64,000 bases of DNA from an uncultured Alphaproteobacteria bacterium. Lineage in GTDB: Bacteria; Pseudomonadota; Alphaproteobacteria; GCA-2731375. The first letter of the stretch is position 1; the number at the start of each line of letters is the position of its first letter. The notes under the pieces are model-generated. The model ran no database searches and was not told where the DNA came from. It saw only the letters and a list, made by a program, of their open reading frames with translations. Below are positions 35,464 to 45,449 of the stretch, piece by piece. The translations under genes and the position numbers were made by a program. The stretch covers positions 1,664,017 to 1,728,016 of the forward strand of contig CATOSZ010000001.1 in NCBI GenBank assembly GCA_951812805.1, written 5' to 3'.

Positions 35464-36744
35464 ATGACCCAATCGCAACGCCCGATTATGTCGCTCTGGG
35501 ACCAGACCGCCGACGAGGCGGACCGCGAGCCGCTCGGTGGCACGGACGATGTCGAGACGGACCTCGCCATCGTCGGGGGCGGCTTTACCGGGCTTTCGAC
35601 CGCGCTGCATGCCCAGGAGAAGGGCATCGCCTGTCATGTGCTGGAGGCGGCGCATATCGGTCATGGCGGGTCGGGGCGCAACGTCGGGCTGGTCAACGCC
35701 GGGCTGTGGCTGCCGCCGCAGGATGTCCGGGCCAAGCTGGGCGAGCGGCGGGGTGCCGCTCTGGTCGAGACGCTGGGCGAGGCACCCGCCTATGTCATGG
35801 GGCTGATCGAGAAACACCAGATCCGCTGCGAGGCGACGCGGAGCGGCACCATCCATGCCGCCCATTCCCCTGCCGGCTACGAGGACCTCGCGCGGCGGGC
35901 CGAGGAATGGCGCCGCCTCGGCGCGCCAGTCGACCTGCTCTCGGCCGAAGAGACGGCGGCGAAGGTCGGCAGCGAGGCCTTTTTCGGCGGCCTGCTCGAC
36001 CACCGGGCCGGCACCATCAATCCGATGGGCTACGTGCGCGGCCTCGCCCGCGCGGCGGCGGCGGCGGGGGCGGAGATCTCCGTCGGCACGCGGGCGACGG
36101 CGCTCCGGCGCGATGGCGACCGCTGGATCGTCGAAACCAACCGGGGCCGCGTCTCGGCGCGCTGGGTGGTGCTCGGCACCAACGCCTATACGGACGAGCT
36201 GTGGCCCGGCCTCTCGCGCGGCTTCACCATCATCCACTTCTTCCAGGTGGCGACCGCGCCGCTCGGCGAACGCGGGGCACGCATCCTCGCCGAAGGGCAG
36301 GGCCTGTGGGACACGGGGCGGGTCATGTTCTCGCTTCGCCGCGATGCCTTCGGGCGGCTGATCATCGGCTCCATGGGCCGCGTCGTCGGCGGGGAACAGG
36401 GGCTCTCGCGGCGCTGGGCGGCGCGCAATATCCGCCGGCTGTTCCCCGACCTCGGCGCGGTCGACTTCGAGGCTGCCTGGCACGGGCAGATCGCCATGAC
36501 GCCGGACCATCTGCCGCGCATCCACCGGCTGGCGGATGGGCTCTATACGCCGATCGGCTACAACGGGCGCGGCATCACCCCCGGCACGATCTTCGGCCGC
36601 GCCATGGCGGAGCTGCTTTCCGGTGGTGCGGAAGAGGATCTGCCGCTGCCCTTGAGCACGCCGAAGCCGCTCGCCGGCGGCCCTCTCATGCGGCATGTCT
36701 ACGACACCGCCTTCACCCTCAACCAGTGGCTCAAGGCCCGCTGA
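35464..36744 (+). CDS. FAD-dependent amine/amino-acid oxidase (DadA/PuuB-like)
   Basis: The product is 426 residues. The FAD Rossmann motif [17 protein letters not shown] (about residue 36) is followed by a Glu that binds ribose ([15 protein letters not shown]). The C-terminal FAD contact is [17 protein letters not shown], the GYNGRG form typical of gamma-glutamylputrescine oxidase and related DAO-family enzymes. It would oxidise the C-N bond of an amine or amino acid to an imine, passing electrons to oxygen or a carrier. It is followed by an SDR gene 20 bases downstream, so the two are probably co-transcribed. The substrate is unknown. Confidence 0.85.
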   Translation: MTQSQRPIMSLWDQTADEADREPLGGTDDVETDLAIVGGGFTGLSTALHAQEKGIACHVLEAAHIGHGGSGRNVGLVNAGLWLPPQDVRAKLGERRGAALVETLGEAPAYVMGLIEKHQIRCEATRSGTIHAAHSPAGYEDLARRAEEWRRLGAPVDLLSAEETAAKVGSEAFFGGLLDHRAGTINPMGYVRGLARAAAAAGAEISVGTRATALRRDGDRWIVETNRGRVSARWVVLGTNAYTDELWPGLSRGFTIIHFFQVATAPLGERGARILAEGQGLWDTGRVMFSLRRDAFGRLIIGSMGRVVGGEQGLSRRWAARNIRRLFPDLGAVDFEAAWHGQIAMTPDHLPRIHRLADGLYTPIGYNGRGITPGTIFGRAMAELLSGGAEEDLPLPLSTPKPLAGGPLMRHVYDTAFTLNQWLKAR

Positions 36745-36764
36745 AATTTTCGGGAGTTCGAGAG

Positions 36765-37517
36765 ATGAGCGACAAACCCCTTGCCGTGATCACCGGCGCC
36801 GCCCGCGGCATCGGCCGCGCCTGTGCCGAGGCCATCGCCGCCGACGGCGCCCGCCTCGCCCTGGTCGACATCGAGGGCGACGGGGTGCGGGCGACCGCGG
36901 GCGAGATCGGCGACGACACGCTCGCCTTCGAATGCGACATGGGGGACGCCGACCAGGTCGCCCGGACCTTCGAGGCCATCGAGGCCGAGGCCGGTCCGCT
37001 CTCGATCCTGGTGAACAACGCGGGCATCGCCCTGCCGCAGGATTTCCTCGACACCTCGCTCGCCGACTTCAAGGCGGTGATCGACGTCAACCTGACCGGC
37101 ACGTTCCTCGCCCTGCAACTGGCGGCGAAGTCGATGGTCCGCGCCGGGATCAAAGGCGCGATCGTCAACATGTCCTCGGTCAACGCCCAGGTCGCCATCC
37201 CCTCGATCGCGGCCTACTGCGCCTCCAAGGGCGGCGTCATGCAGCTGACCCGGGCGAGTGCGCTGGCGCTCGCGCCGCACGGCATCCGCGTCAACGCCGT
37301 CGGGCCCGGCTCCATCGACACGGCGATGATGGCCGGCGTCAACGCCAACCCCGAGGCGATGGCCATGGTGATGTCCCGCACCCCCCTCAAGCGCGTCGGC
37401 GAGCCGGCCGAGGTGGCGAACGTCGTCGCCTTCCTGGCGAGCGCGAAGGCGAGCTACATCACCGGCGAAACCATCTATGTCGATGGCGGCCGCTTGGGCA
37501 TGAACTATACCTGTTAG
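36765..37517 (+). CDS. SDR-family NAD(P)-dependent oxidoreductase
   Basis: The product is 250 residues from ATG 36765. The cofactor motif is [10 protein letters not shown] (TGxxxGIG), with Asp at the end of strand 2 (LVDIEG), which favours NAD(H). NNAG is present (LVNNAGIA). The catalytic Ser is in NMSSVNA, and YxxxK is in AAYCASKGG. The C-terminal part has the usual GETIYVDGG. Length is standard for a classical SDR. It follows the oxidase and may act on the same substrate, for example a hydroxy-acid or aldehyde step. Confidence 0.9.
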   Translation: MSDKPLAVITGAARGIGRACAEAIAADGARLALVDIEGDGVRATAGEIGDDTLAFECDMGDADQVARTFEAIEAEAGPLSILVNNAGIALPQDFLDTSLADFKAVIDVNLTGTFLALQLAAKSMVRAGIKGAIVNMSSVNAQVAIPSIAAYCASKGGVMQLTRASALALAPHGIRVNAVGPGSIDTAMMAGVNANPEAMAMVMSRTPLKRVGEPAEVANVVAFLASAKASYITGETIYVDGGRLGMNYTC

Positions 37518-37521
37518 GCTG

Positions 37522-37540
37522 GTTTCGGTTTCGCCGAAAC
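37522..37540. terminator. Possible bidirectional hairpin between convergent genes
   Basis: GTTTCGG and CCGAAAC pair over seven bases around a five-base loop, between the SDR stop and the M20 gene stop. There is no good T tract after it on the plus strand, so termination is tentative. Confidence 0.4.
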
Positions 37541-37570
37541 GCCCGGCCGGCCCGCCTTAAAAAACCAACC

Positions 37571-38851
37571 TCAGGCCTTCTCCGCGAGCCACCAGGCGAG
37601 CAGGCCCGTCGCGGCCATGAAGTCGGGGATCTCCATCGCCTCGTCCGGGTTGTGGCTGCCGTGGGCGTTGCGGATGAAGATCATCGCCGTCGGCACGCCC
37701 GCGGCGGCGAAGGCGGCGGCGTCGTGGCTGGCACCGCTGGCGATCTCCAGGCTCGGGATGGCGAGCCGTCCGACGCCCTCGGCGAGATCGCGCCGGATGT
37801 CCGGATCGAGCACGCCGGGTGCCGCCCGGGTGAAGTCGCCGAGTTCGAAGGCGACGTCTCGGCGGGTGCCGATCTCGGCGGCGAGCGTGGCGAGGCGGCC
37901 TTCCATCTCGTCGAGGAAACCGGCATCGAGGCTCCGCATGTCGAGGCTGAAGTCCACAGCGCCGGCGATCTTGGTCATGGCGTGCCATTCGGCGTCGGTG
38001 AAGAACTTGCCGATGGTGAAGGCGAAATCGCGACCCTGGTCGTCACATTCGGTCCAGATCGCGTCGAGGGCGGAGACCAGCTCGGCCGCGGCGATCACCG
38101 CGTCGCGCCGATGCGAACGCGGCACGCCGCCGCAGTGGGAGTATTCGCCCTGCACGCGGGCCGCCGGCAGGCGCCGGTTGCCGCGGATGCCGGTGACCAG
38201 GCCCACCGGGATGCCGGCTTCCTCCAGCACCGGGCCCTGCTCGATATGCACTTCGAGATAGGCGTGCTGGGCGGCGGGCGGCAGATAGACCTCACCGGCG
38301 GCGAGCGCCGCGGGATCACCCCCCGCCTCGGCCATGTGGTCGTCCAGGACCCGGCCCGTATCGGCCCGCCGTGCGGTTTCGAGGGCGCCCGACGGCAAGG
38401 TACCGAGGGCCGAACGGCTGCCGATGTAGGAGACGCCGAACCAGGCGCTCTCCTCCGCCCGGATGCCCATGACGCGGACGTCGCGGGGTGGCGTCAGCCC
38501 CGCGTCGAGAAGCCCGGCGCAGACGACGAGGCCGGAGACGACGCCGGCGGCACCATCGAAGTTGCCGCCCTGGGCGACCGAGTCCAGATGGCTACCGACG
38601 ATGACCGGCGCCGCCGCGCGGTCGGTGCCGGGAAGCGTCATGTAGGTATTGCCGGCCGCGTCCCGTTCGACCTCGAGGCCGAGGCCCATCGCCGTCTCCG
38701 CCATCAGCTCGTGCGCGAAGGCCTCGCCCTCGCCGTAGGAAGCGCGCGTGATGCCGATGCCGTCGTGGCTGCCCGCGGCAAGGCGGTCGAAGACGTCGGC
38801 GGCGAAGCCGGCGCGCGCGGCGACGGCGGCGGAGAGGGTATCGGTGCTCAT
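37571..38851 (-). CDS. M20-family Zn amidase (N-carbamoyl-L-amino-acid hydrolase/allantoate amidohydrolase type)
   Basis: The product is 426 residues. The metal-binding motifs are VGSHLDSVAQGGNFDGAAG (His and Asp, with the bridging Asp), IRAEESAWFG (Glu), and HIEQGPVLE (His). The distal His is in SGASHDAAAFA. These fit the carbamoylase/ureidoglycolate subfamily, which removes a carbamoyl group from N-carbamoyl amino acids or cleaves allantoate. The substrate-contact residue region NRRLPAARVQG differs from the well-known GRAD form, so specificity is open. The MFS gene ends 39 bases upstream and is co-directional. Confidence 0.87.
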   Translation of the reverse strand: MSTDTLSAAVAARAGFAADVFDRLAAGSHDGIGITRASYGEGEAFAHELMAETAMGLGLEVERDAAGNTYMTLPGTDRAAAPVIVGSHLDSVAQGGNFDGAAGVVSGLVVCAGLLDAGLTPPRDVRVMGIRAEESAWFGVSYIGSRSALGTLPSGALETARRADTGRVLDDHMAEAGGDPAALAAGEVYLPPAAQHAYLEVHIEQGPVLEEAGIPVGLVTGIRGNRRLPAARVQGEYSHCGGVPRSHRRDAVIAAAELVSALDAIWTECDDQGRDFAFTIGKFFTDAEWHAMTKIAGAVDFSLDMRSLDAGFLDEMEGRLATLAAEIGTRRDVAFELGDFTRAAPGVLDPDIRRDLAEGVGRLAIPSLEIASGASHDAAAFAAAGVPTAMIFIRNAHGSHNPDEAMEIPDFMAATGLLAWWLAEKA

Positions 38852-38889
38852 CGCGGGGTCCTCACAACGGGGGTCTCATCAGGGCGGTC

Positions 38890-40404
38890 TCATCGCTTGC
38901 GGATCCTGACGAACAGCAGGAACGGCGCCGCCAGCAGGCAGACCAGGGTATACACCAGGAAGGCGTTGGAATAGCCGATCATGCTGGCCTGCCGGCCGAT
39001 CTCCCGGCTGATCGCGGCGAGCCCACCGAGGCTTTCGGTGTTCCACAGGCCGGTCACGTTGCCGAATGCCAGGCTTTCGTTGAAGGGACTGACGTTCTCG
39101 GTCAGCTCGGCGTAGTTCACCTTGCCGGTCCGCACGATCGTCATCACAGAAAGGGAGATGAAGATCGAGGAGCCGAAGTTGCGCAGCAGGTGAAACAGCG
39201 ACGAGGCCTCGGGCAGGCGCGCGGGATCCAGGGTGGCGAAGGTAACGATCGACAAGGGCACCCACATCACGCCGCAGCCGAAGCCCTGCAAGGCGCCGAC
39301 CCAGGCGATCTCGAAGGCGGTCGCATCGAGCCCGAAGTGGGTCATGCGCCAACCGCTGAAGGCGACGATGGCGAGGCCGAGCGAGAGGCCGATGCGCGGG
39401 TCGAGACGGCCGATGCGCGCCGCCGCCAGGAAACCGAAGACCATGCCGCCGCCACGACTGGCCAGCAGCGCGCCGATCATGGAATCGGGATAGCCCTGCA
39501 GGCTTTGGAGCATCGGCGGCAGCAGCACCGTCGGCGTCACGTTCAAGGTGCCGTAGACGAAGACCAGAAACAGCCCGATGGTGAAATTGCGGTCGAGAAA
39601 CAGGGTCGGGCTGATGAACGGCGTCGCGTGCGTCAATGTGTGCACCACGAAGACGTAGAAACCCAGCACCATGGCCGTCGTCACCATGATGATCTCGCTC
39701 GACTCGAACCAGTCCTGCCGCTCGCCCCGGTCCATCATCAGCTGCAGGCAGGTGATCGCGATGGAAAGCGCGAGAAAGCCGGTCCAGTCGAGGCGGACGG
39801 GCTTCGGCCGGGTGAAGTCGCGAATGAAGGCGAGCACGCCGATCATGGAAACGACGCAAAGCGGCAGGACCAGCAGGAAGACCCAGCGCCAGTTGTACTC
39901 CTCCGCCAGGTAGCCGCCGATGGTCGGCGCGATCGCCGGCCCGATGACGACGGCCATGCCGAAGACGCTTTGCGCGCCCGCGCGCTTGTCCGCGGGATAG
40001 ACGCCGACGATGATCGCCTGGGCCAGCGGCACCAGCGGCGCGCCGAACACGCCCTGGGCGATGCGGTAGAACAGCAGCGGGCCGAGCGACGTCGCCGAGG
40101 CGCACAGCATGGTCGCCACGGTAAAGCCGGCGATCGACCAGATCAGCACCCGGCGCTGGCCGAAACGCGCGACGACCCAACCCGTCGCCGGCGTCGCCAC
40201 GCCGGTCGCGACGACGTTCAGGGTCACCACCCAGGAGACCTGGTCCGGCGTCGCGCCGAGCGCCCCCTGCAATTGCGGCAGGGCGACGGAGACGATGGTC
40301 AACGTCAGGGCGTAGAGCATCGTGCAGGACGACATGGTGAACAGGATCAGCCGCCGCTCCAGCGGGCTGAAATCATCGGCGGAGAGGGTGTGCGCGTCGG
40401 ACAT
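38890..40404 (-). CDS. DHA2-family MFS drug/proton antiporter (EmrB/QacA-like)
   Basis: The product is 504 residues from ATG 40404; the longer upstream frame lacks a good start. Fourteen hydrophobic helices can be counted. The antiporter motif C region is AVVIGPAIAPTIGGYLAE, and motif A-like WVVARFGQRRVLIW lies between helices 2 and 3. This is the layout of the 14-helix EmrB family, which usually works with an EmrA membrane-fusion partner; none is adjacent. It is on the same strand as, and just before, the M20 amidase gene, so export or uptake of the amidase's substrate is possible but unproven. Confidence 0.88.
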   Translation of the reverse strand: MSDAHTLSADDFSPLERRLILFTMSSCTMLYALTLTIVSVALPQLQGALGATPDQVSWVVTLNVVATGVATPATGWVVARFGQRRVLIWSIAGFTVATMLCASATSLGPLLFYRIAQGVFGAPLVPLAQAIIVGVYPADKRAGAQSVFGMAVVIGPAIAPTIGGYLAEEYNWRWVFLLVLPLCVVSMIGVLAFIRDFTRPKPVRLDWTGFLALSIAITCLQLMMDRGERQDWFESSEIIMVTTAMVLGFYVFVVHTLTHATPFISPTLFLDRNFTIGLFLVFVYGTLNVTPTVLLPPMLQSLQGYPDSMIGALLASRGGGMVFGFLAAARIGRLDPRIGLSLGLAIVAFSGWRMTHFGLDATAFEIAWVGALQGFGCGVMWVPLSIVTFATLDPARLPEASSLFHLLRNFGSSIFISLSVMTIVRTGKVNYAELTENVSPFNESLAFGNVTGLWNTESLGGLAAISREIGRQASMIGYSNAFLVYTLVCLLAAPFLLFVRIRKR

Positions 40405-40503
40405 GGGCTGCCTTGTTCTCCCGCGCATATTCGGTGATTGTGGGGTCCGACGGCAAGGTTGCCTTGCCCGGCGTCGTCGTCTATTCAGGAGCACAGCGGA
40501 AAG

Positions 40504-40590
40504 CGAGCGTGGCGGAATTGGTAGACGCGATGGCCTCAAAAGCCATTTTCCTTACGGAAGTGTGAGTTCGAGTCTCACCGCTCGCACCAA
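40504..40590 (+). tRNA. tRNA-Leu (anticodon CAA)
   Basis: The sequence folds as a class II tRNA. The acceptor stem GCGAGCG pairs with CGCTCGC, followed by ACCA with an encoded CCA. The anticodon stem ATGGC/GCCAT encloses the loop CTCAAAA, giving anticodon CAA (reads UUG). A long variable arm TTTCCTTACGGAA is present, and the T arm is GTGAGTTCGAGTCTCAC. No integrase gene or 3'-end repeat nearby suggests use as an attachment site. Confidence 0.96.
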
Positions 40591-40602
40591 CGGCCCTGCG
40601 CC

Positions 40603-42129
40603 ATGGCAGCACTTTGCCGAAGGGATGCGCGGGTGAACGCACACGGGCTCGACGCCACCATCATCAATCCCGAGAACCGGGCCCGCGCCGTCGCGCACCT
40701 GCGGGCCCACGGCGTGCGCCTGCCGCGCTTTTCCGAGCTCGCCGACCCTGCGCGCATGTCGGAAGGGGTCCAGGGCGCGCTCGACGGCGTCGAGGCGGAC
40801 GCGGCCGACGCCCGCAACCTGTTCCGCGTGACCTGGTACAACGATGCGGCGCGAACCGGGACGGTGCCCGTGCCGCTATATCTGGAACTGCCGGAGGCGC
40901 TGACCGGCGTTGCCGCGCCGATCCTGCTGGCGCTCGGCGATCGCTTTCCGATGATCGGCGCCCACAAGGTGCTGGCCGCCTACGGCTGCCTGGCGCCGCG
41001 CATCGTCACCGGCGGCTTCGATCCGACCCGCCACCGGGCGATCTGGCCGTCGACGGGCAACTACTGCCGGGGCGGCGTCGCGATCTCGAAGATCATCGGC
41101 TGCCGCGGCGTCGCCGTACTGCCGGAGGACATGAGCGCCGAGCGCTTCCGCTGGCTCGAGTCCTGGACCCAGGGGCCGGAAGACATCGTCCGCACCCCTG
41201 GCTCCGAGAGCAACGTGAAAGAGATCTACGACAAATGCGCGGAGCTGGCGGAATCCCAGGAGAACGTCATCCTCAACCAGTTCTCCGAGTTCGCCAACTA
41301 TCTCGTACATCACGAGGTCACCGGCCGCGCGCTGTCGAGCGTCTTCGAGGATAGCCGTGCCCGGCGGCCCGAGCGACGCCTGGCCGCCTTCGTCTCCGCC
41401 ACAGGGTCCGCCGGGACGATCGCCGCGGGCGACTATCTGAAGGCGAAGCACGGCGCGGCGATCTGCGCGGTCGAGGCGCTGGAATGCCCGACCATGCTCT
41501 ATAACGGCTATGGCGAACACAACATCCAGGGCATCGGCGACAAGCATGTGCCGCTGATCCAGAACGTCATGAACATGGACGCGGTCGTCGCCGTCTCGGA
41601 CCGCGCGACGGACCAGCTGAACCTGCTGTTCAATACGGAGGCCGGGCGCCGACATCTGGTCGGACGCCAGGGCGTGGAGGCGGACCTGGTCGCGCGTCTC
41701 GGTCACCTCGGTCTCTCCTCGATCTGCAACGCGCTCGCGGCAATCAAGCTCGCCAAACGCCTCGACCTCGGGCCGGACGACGTCATCGTCACCGTGGCAA
41801 CCGACGGGGCGGCCCTCTATGAAAGCGAGCAGGCCCTGACGCTGGCGCGCGATTTTCCCGACGGGTTCGACGAGGTCGCCGCCGGCGCCACCTTCGCCCG
41901 CCACCTGGCCGGCGCCGACACGGCGCATGTCGAGGAGCTGGACCAGGTCGCCCGCAACCGGATCTTCAACCTTGGCTACTACACCTGGGTCGAGCAGCAA
42001 GGCGTAGCGCAAGCCGATTTCGACGCCCGCCGCACGCCCGAATTCTGGCGCGAGCTGCTGTCCTATCCGGCGGCCTGGGATGCGATGATCGACGACTTCA
42101 ACGCCGAAACGGGTGTCGGGGCGGCGTAG
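40603..42129 (+). CDS. PLP-dependent enzyme of the cysteine synthase/threonine synthase fold
   Basis: The product is 508 residues from ATG 40603, only 12 bases after the tRNA; GTG 40633 may be the true start. The PLP lysine is in [14 protein letters not shown], and the pocket segments [12 protein letters not shown] and [15 protein letters not shown] (Gly-rich phosphate loop) fit fold type II beta-replacing or eliminating enzymes. It is considerably longer than CysK (about 310), with extra N- and C-terminal parts. The length suits the uncharacterised pyridoxal-phosphate-dependent family seen in Proteobacteria, so the reaction is not assigned. Confidence 0.78.
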   Translation: MAALCRRDARVNAHGLDATIINPENRARAVAHLRAHGVRLPRFSELADPARMSEGVQGALDGVEADAADARNLFRVTWYNDAARTGTVPVPLYLELPEALTGVAAPILLALGDRFPMIGAHKVLAAYGCLAPRIVTGGFDPTRHRAIWPSTGNYCRGGVAISKIIGCRGVAVLPEDMSAERFRWLESWTQGPEDIVRTPGSESNVKEIYDKCAELAESQENVILNQFSEFANYLVHHEVTGRALSSVFEDSRARRPERRLAAFVSATGSAGTIAAGDYLKAKHGAAICAVEALECPTMLYNGYGEHNIQGIGDKHVPLIQNVMNMDAVVAVSDRATDQLNLLFNTEAGRRHLVGRQGVEADLVARLGHLGLSSICNALAAIKLAKRLDLGPDDVIVTVATDGAALYESEQALTLARDFPDGFDEVAAGATFARHLAGADTAHVEELDQVARNRIFNLGYYTWVEQQGVAQADFDARRTPEFWRELLSYPAAWDAMIDDFNAETGVGAA

Positions 42130-42220
42130 CCGTCGTCGTTCGCGACGATCCGAGCCGCGGAAAACCGAAGAGAAAGCGTGCTACACTTCCGCTCTCGGCG
42201 AAAAATTTCGGGACCCCGCC

Positions 42221-42517
42221 ATGTCCTCGATTACCTTGGAAATTTCGGATGAAACGGTCGCGGCGCTCGACGACTTGGCGCAGATTTTGTCCGTAACCCG
42301 TTCCTCGCTCGTCGCCGATGCGCTCGACCACTATTTGGCACAGGAACGACGCTGGATCGAAGACATCACCACGGGCTTAGCGGAATGCCGGCGCGGAGAG
42401 AGCGTGGCGCATGATGAGGTGATGGCCGCGGCGACCGAAGCCATCAAAGCAGCAGAAGCGAAACGGACCCGCAAGGCGCGGAAGTTCGCTGGTCGGAGAG
42501 GGCCCAACGTCAGTTGA
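42221..42517 (+). CDS. Ribbon-helix-helix (CopG/RHH) protein
   Basis: The product is 98 residues. The RHH fold is visible at the N-terminus: strand SSITLEISDETVAALDDLA, then LSVTRSSLVADALDHYLAQE, the pattern of CopG-like antitoxins that repress their own promoter. The rest is a helical, basic tail (RTRKARKFAGRRG). RHH antitoxins normally precede a ParE/RelE toxin. Here the next gene is a metabolic SDR 115 bases away, so this is an orphan antitoxin or an independent regulator. Confidence 0.78.
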   Translation: MSSITLEISDETVAALDDLAQILSVTRSSLVADALDHYLAQERRWIEDITTGLAECRRGESVAHDEVMAAATEAIKAAEAKRTRKARKFAGRRGPNVS

Positions 42518-42631
42518 ACGATACTCTCGTCTCTATCGCCGATCGCAATCCGGCCCATTGCGGCCCGGTGTTGCGCAGCGACGGAATCGGGTAGCTTGCC
42601 GGCAGCGAATTCGAAGCCGAGGGAGACGATC

Positions 42632-43546
42632 ATGGGTCTGATGGATGGCAAGGTGGCGCTGGTAACGGGTGCCGGGCGGGGGATCGGGCGCGAGGTCGCC
42701 CGTTTGCTGGCGGCCGAGGGCGCGCGTGTCGTGGTCAACGACCTGGGCGCCGGTCTCGGCGGCGAGGGCGAGGACGACAGCCCGGCGGCCGACGTCGTAC
42801 GCGAGATCGAGGCCGCCGGTGGCCAGGCCAGCGCCAACACCGACAGCGTCGCCGAGAGCGCGGGCGCCGAGCGCATGGTCGCCCAGGCCGTCGCCGACTT
42901 CGGCCGCATCGATGCGGTGGTCAACATCGCGGGCATCCTGCGCGATACCATGATGCACAAGATGACGGAGGCCGAATGGCGCGCCGTCATCGAAGTCCAC
43001 TTGAACGGCAGCTATTTCACCAGCCGCGCGGCGCTGCCGCACATGCGCGAGCAGGAGACCGGCTCCCTGGTTCATTTCACCTCGACCTCCGGCCTGAACG
43101 GCAACGTCGGTCAGGCGAACTATGCCGCGGCCAAGATGGGCATCGTCGGCATGAGCCGGGTGATCGCGCTCGAGGGTGGGCGGCGCAATATCCGTTCCAA
43201 CTGCATCGCCCCCTTCGCCTGGACCCGGATGATCGAATCGATCCCGGTGCAGAGCGAGGAACAGGCCGAAGCCTTCGAGAAGTTCCGCGTCGGTTCGACC
43301 GCCGCGCACATGGCCCCGATGGTCGCCTACCTCACGTCCGACGCGGCCAGCGCGGTCAGCGGCCAGGTCTTCGGCGTGCGCGGCAACGAAATCTACCTGA
43401 TGAGCCAGCCCCGCCCAATCCGCACCCTGCACAAGGGCGACGGCTGGAGCCCCGCCGACCTCGCCGCCATGTTGGAGCCGAGCCTGCGCAACGACCTGCT
43501 CCCGCTCGACGGCACCGGGGAGTATTACAGCTGGGACCCCATCTGA
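42632..43546 (+). CDS. SDR-family oxidoreductase, (3R)-hydroxyacyl-CoA dehydrogenase-like
   Basis: The product is 304 residues from ATG 42632. The cofactor motif is TGAGRGIGREVA. VVNDLGAGLGGEG after strand 2 is the extended form seen in the dehydrogenase domain of multifunctional beta-oxidation enzymes. NIAG, the catalytic Ser (FTSTSGLNGN) and YAAAK (ANYAAAKMG) follow. The C-terminal extension of about 50 residues (HKGDGWSPADLAAMLEPSL) is longer than in classical SDRs. A role in fatty acyl-CoA or steroid side-chain oxidation is likely but not certain. Confidence 0.85.
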   Translation: MGLMDGKVALVTGAGRGIGREVARLLAAEGARVVVNDLGAGLGGEGEDDSPAADVVREIEAAGGQASANTDSVAESAGAERMVAQAVADFGRIDAVVNIAGILRDTMMHKMTEAEWRAVIEVHLNGSYFTSRAALPHMREQETGSLVHFTSTSGLNGNVGQANYAAAKMGIVGMSRVIALEGGRRNIRSNCIAPFAWTRMIESIPVQSEEQAEAFEKFRVGSTAAHMAPMVAYLTSDAASAVSGQVFGVRGNEIYLMSQPRPIRTLHKGDGWSPADLAAMLEPSLRNDLLPLDGTGEYYSWDPI

Positions 43547-43589
43547 TCGGGTAAACACCCTGATCGGCCCACCGGTCCGGCCACGGACC

Positions 43590-43745
43590 CTGTGACGGGT
43601 CGTCAACCGACGAGCCGGCGACATCCTCGCGATGCTCTCCGCGCTCCAGACGCTCGATCAACAGCTCTCGACCTTTCGGCGTCAGACGGGCATTCTTGTG
43701 AACGTTTATTCGGTCTTGCCCCTCAAGCTAATGTTGTCGCCAACA
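43590..43745 (-). pseudogene. IS481-family transposase remnant, N-terminal end
   Basis: On the minus strand an end-like TGTTGGCGACAACATTAGC leads into a frame reading INVHKNARLTPKGRELLIER, the N-terminal HTH start of IS481 transposases (normally beginning MNVHKNARL). The start codon is ATA instead of ATG (43707-43709), and similarity fades after about 35 codons. It is dead. IS66 is inserted 11 bases away. Confidence 0.65.
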
Positions 43746-43818
43746 TCAGCTTCTCAGTACGCATCCGGCCAAGACCACGGTCGGCTCGGATTGACGGAGC
43801 GCGGCTGCGGGGAACGGA

Positions 43819-45378
43819 TCAGGCGGCGATGTTGTTGGGTGTCGCGGCTTTCCAGTTCCAGGGCAGGAGTTGGTCGATCGCCTTTGCCGGATGGTCGTTG
43901 ATGCGGCGCAGCACGTCTTCGAACCAGGCGCGAGGGTCGACGTCGTTGAGGCGGGCGGTTTCGATCAGGGTGTAGACGGCGGCGGCGCGCTCGGCGCCCC
44001 GGTCGGAACCGGCGAAGGTCCAGTTGCGCCGGCCGACGGCGATGCCCCGGAGCGCGCGCTCGGCGGCATTGTTGGTGAGGCAGATGCGACCGTCGGCCAG
44101 GAACGCCGTGAAGCTCGGCCAGCGCTTGAGCATGTAATCCATGGCCTTGGCGACGGCGCTGCCCGAGGACAGTTTGGCGCGTTCCGTCCGCATCCATTTC
44201 CCGAGGTCGTCGACCAGTGGGCGGACGCGGGCCCGGCGGATCCCGCGACGGCGCTCCGCCGTGTCGCCGTTGATCTCGGCCTCGATGGCGAAGATCTCGT
44301 CGATGCGGCGCACCGCGTCGCGGGCCATCGGCGCCCGGATCGCCTTGCCGAGATCGGCCAGCTCGAAGAACTTGCGCCGGCTGTGAGCCCAGCACGAGGC
44401 CTCGATAAGCGGCGCCGGTTGGCGTCCCTTCGCATAGAGGGCGTTGAAGCCGCTGTAGGCATCGGCCTGGAGGATGCCGGACCAGACCTCCAGATGACCC
44501 CGGGGATGCCGGCCGGCCCGATCCCGGGAGTAGAAGTAGAGCGCCGCCGGCGGGTCGCTGCCGGCGAAGGGACGGTCGTCGCGGACGTAGGTCCAGATCC
44601 TGCCCTTGACCGTCTTCTTCCTGGCCAGCACCGGCACCGGCGTCTCGTCGCCATGCAGCCGTTCGGCGGCCAGCACATGGGCCCGGATGCGCTCGTGCAA
44701 CGGCCGAAGCGTGGCGCAGCAGGCGCCGACCCAATCCGCCAAGGTCGAGACGTCGAGCTCGATACCCTCGGCGGCGAAGGCCCGGCTCTGCCGGGTGAGC
44801 GGCAGGTGCATGGCGAACTTGTCGTTGAGGACCGTCGCCAGCAGGCCGGGACCGGCGCGCCCGCGCGGGATCGCGTGGTGCGGCGCCGGCGGCTGGCTGA
44901 TCGTCTCGCAGGCCCGGCAGCTGAACTTCTCCCGCACCGTCTGCACCACCTTCCACTGGCGGGGCACCAGCTCCAGGCTCTCGGTGACGTCTTCCCCGAG
45001 CTTCACCAGCTTGTCGCCACCGCAGCAAGAGCAGAACTCGGGGCCGGGCAGCACGACCCGCTCGCGCGGCAGGTGGGCCGGCAGCGGCGCCCGCTTGGGC
45101 TTGCGTCGGGTGAAGCCGCGCACCGTCGTGCCGTCGTCGGCCTCGCCCGGGCCCGCGCTCTCGGCCGTCGCCGTCTCCAGCTCCTCAAGTTGCAGTTCCA
45201 GCTGCTCCAGCAGGTGGGCGCCACGCTCGGAGGAACGGCCATACTGCTCGCGGCGCAGCTTGGCGATCTGCAGCTTCAGATGTTCGACTTCCAGTTCGGC
45301 CCGCGTCCGTGCCGCCCGTTCCTCGGCCAGGGCGTCGCGCAGGCGGGCGTTCTCTTCGAGGACATCGGCGCTGGTCAT
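43819..45378 (-). CDS. tnpC: IS66-family transposase TnpC
   Basis: The product is 519 residues. An N-terminal leucine-rich coiled coil (EVEHLKLQIAKLRREQYGR) is followed by a zinc finger (FCSCCGGDKLVKLGE and KFSCRACETIS). The DDE core follows: LHGDETPVPVLA, then LQADAYSGFNALY, and Glu near NNAAERALRGIAVGRRNW, the usual C-terminal signature. It is the catalytic subunit; TnpA and TnpB are the accessory proteins encoded upstream. The start at 45378 is 71 bases after the tnpB stop. Confidence 0.95.
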   Translation of the reverse strand: MTSADVLEENARLRDALAEERAARTRAELEVEHLKLQIAKLRREQYGRSSERGAHLLEQLELQLEELETATAESAGPGEADDGTTVRGFTRRKPKRAPLPAHLPRERVVLPGPEFCSCCGGDKLVKLGEDVTESLELVPRQWKVVQTVREKFSCRACETISQPPAPHHAIPRGRAGPGLLATVLNDKFAMHLPLTRQSRAFAAEGIELDVSTLADWVGACCATLRPLHERIRAHVLAAERLHGDETPVPVLARKKTVKGRIWTYVRDDRPFAGSDPPAALYFYSRDRAGRHPRGHLEVWSGILQADAYSGFNALYAKGRQPAPLIEASCWAHSRRKFFELADLGKAIRAPMARDAVRRIDEIFAIEAEINGDTAERRRGIRRARVRPLVDDLGKWMRTERAKLSSGSAVAKAMDYMLKRWPSFTAFLADGRICLTNNAAERALRGIAVGRRNWTFAGSDRGAERAAAVYTLIETARLNDVDPRAWFEDVLRRINDHPAKAIDQLLPWNWKAATPNNIAA

Positions 45379-45449
45379 GGGCGGGAGTGAATCAGACCCC
45401 GCGCCCGCCCGCCAGACCTATTGCGCCGACCGAGTCGATATGCCGCGCC

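Noticed and set aside
35377..36696. 439-codon minus-strand frame opposite the FAD oxidase
   Set aside because: Antisense shadow; the plus-strand frame has a full FAD motif set.
40504..40590. tRNA-Leu as an attachment site for an integrative element
   Set aside because: No integrase gene and no repeat of the tRNA 3' end is seen in the window.
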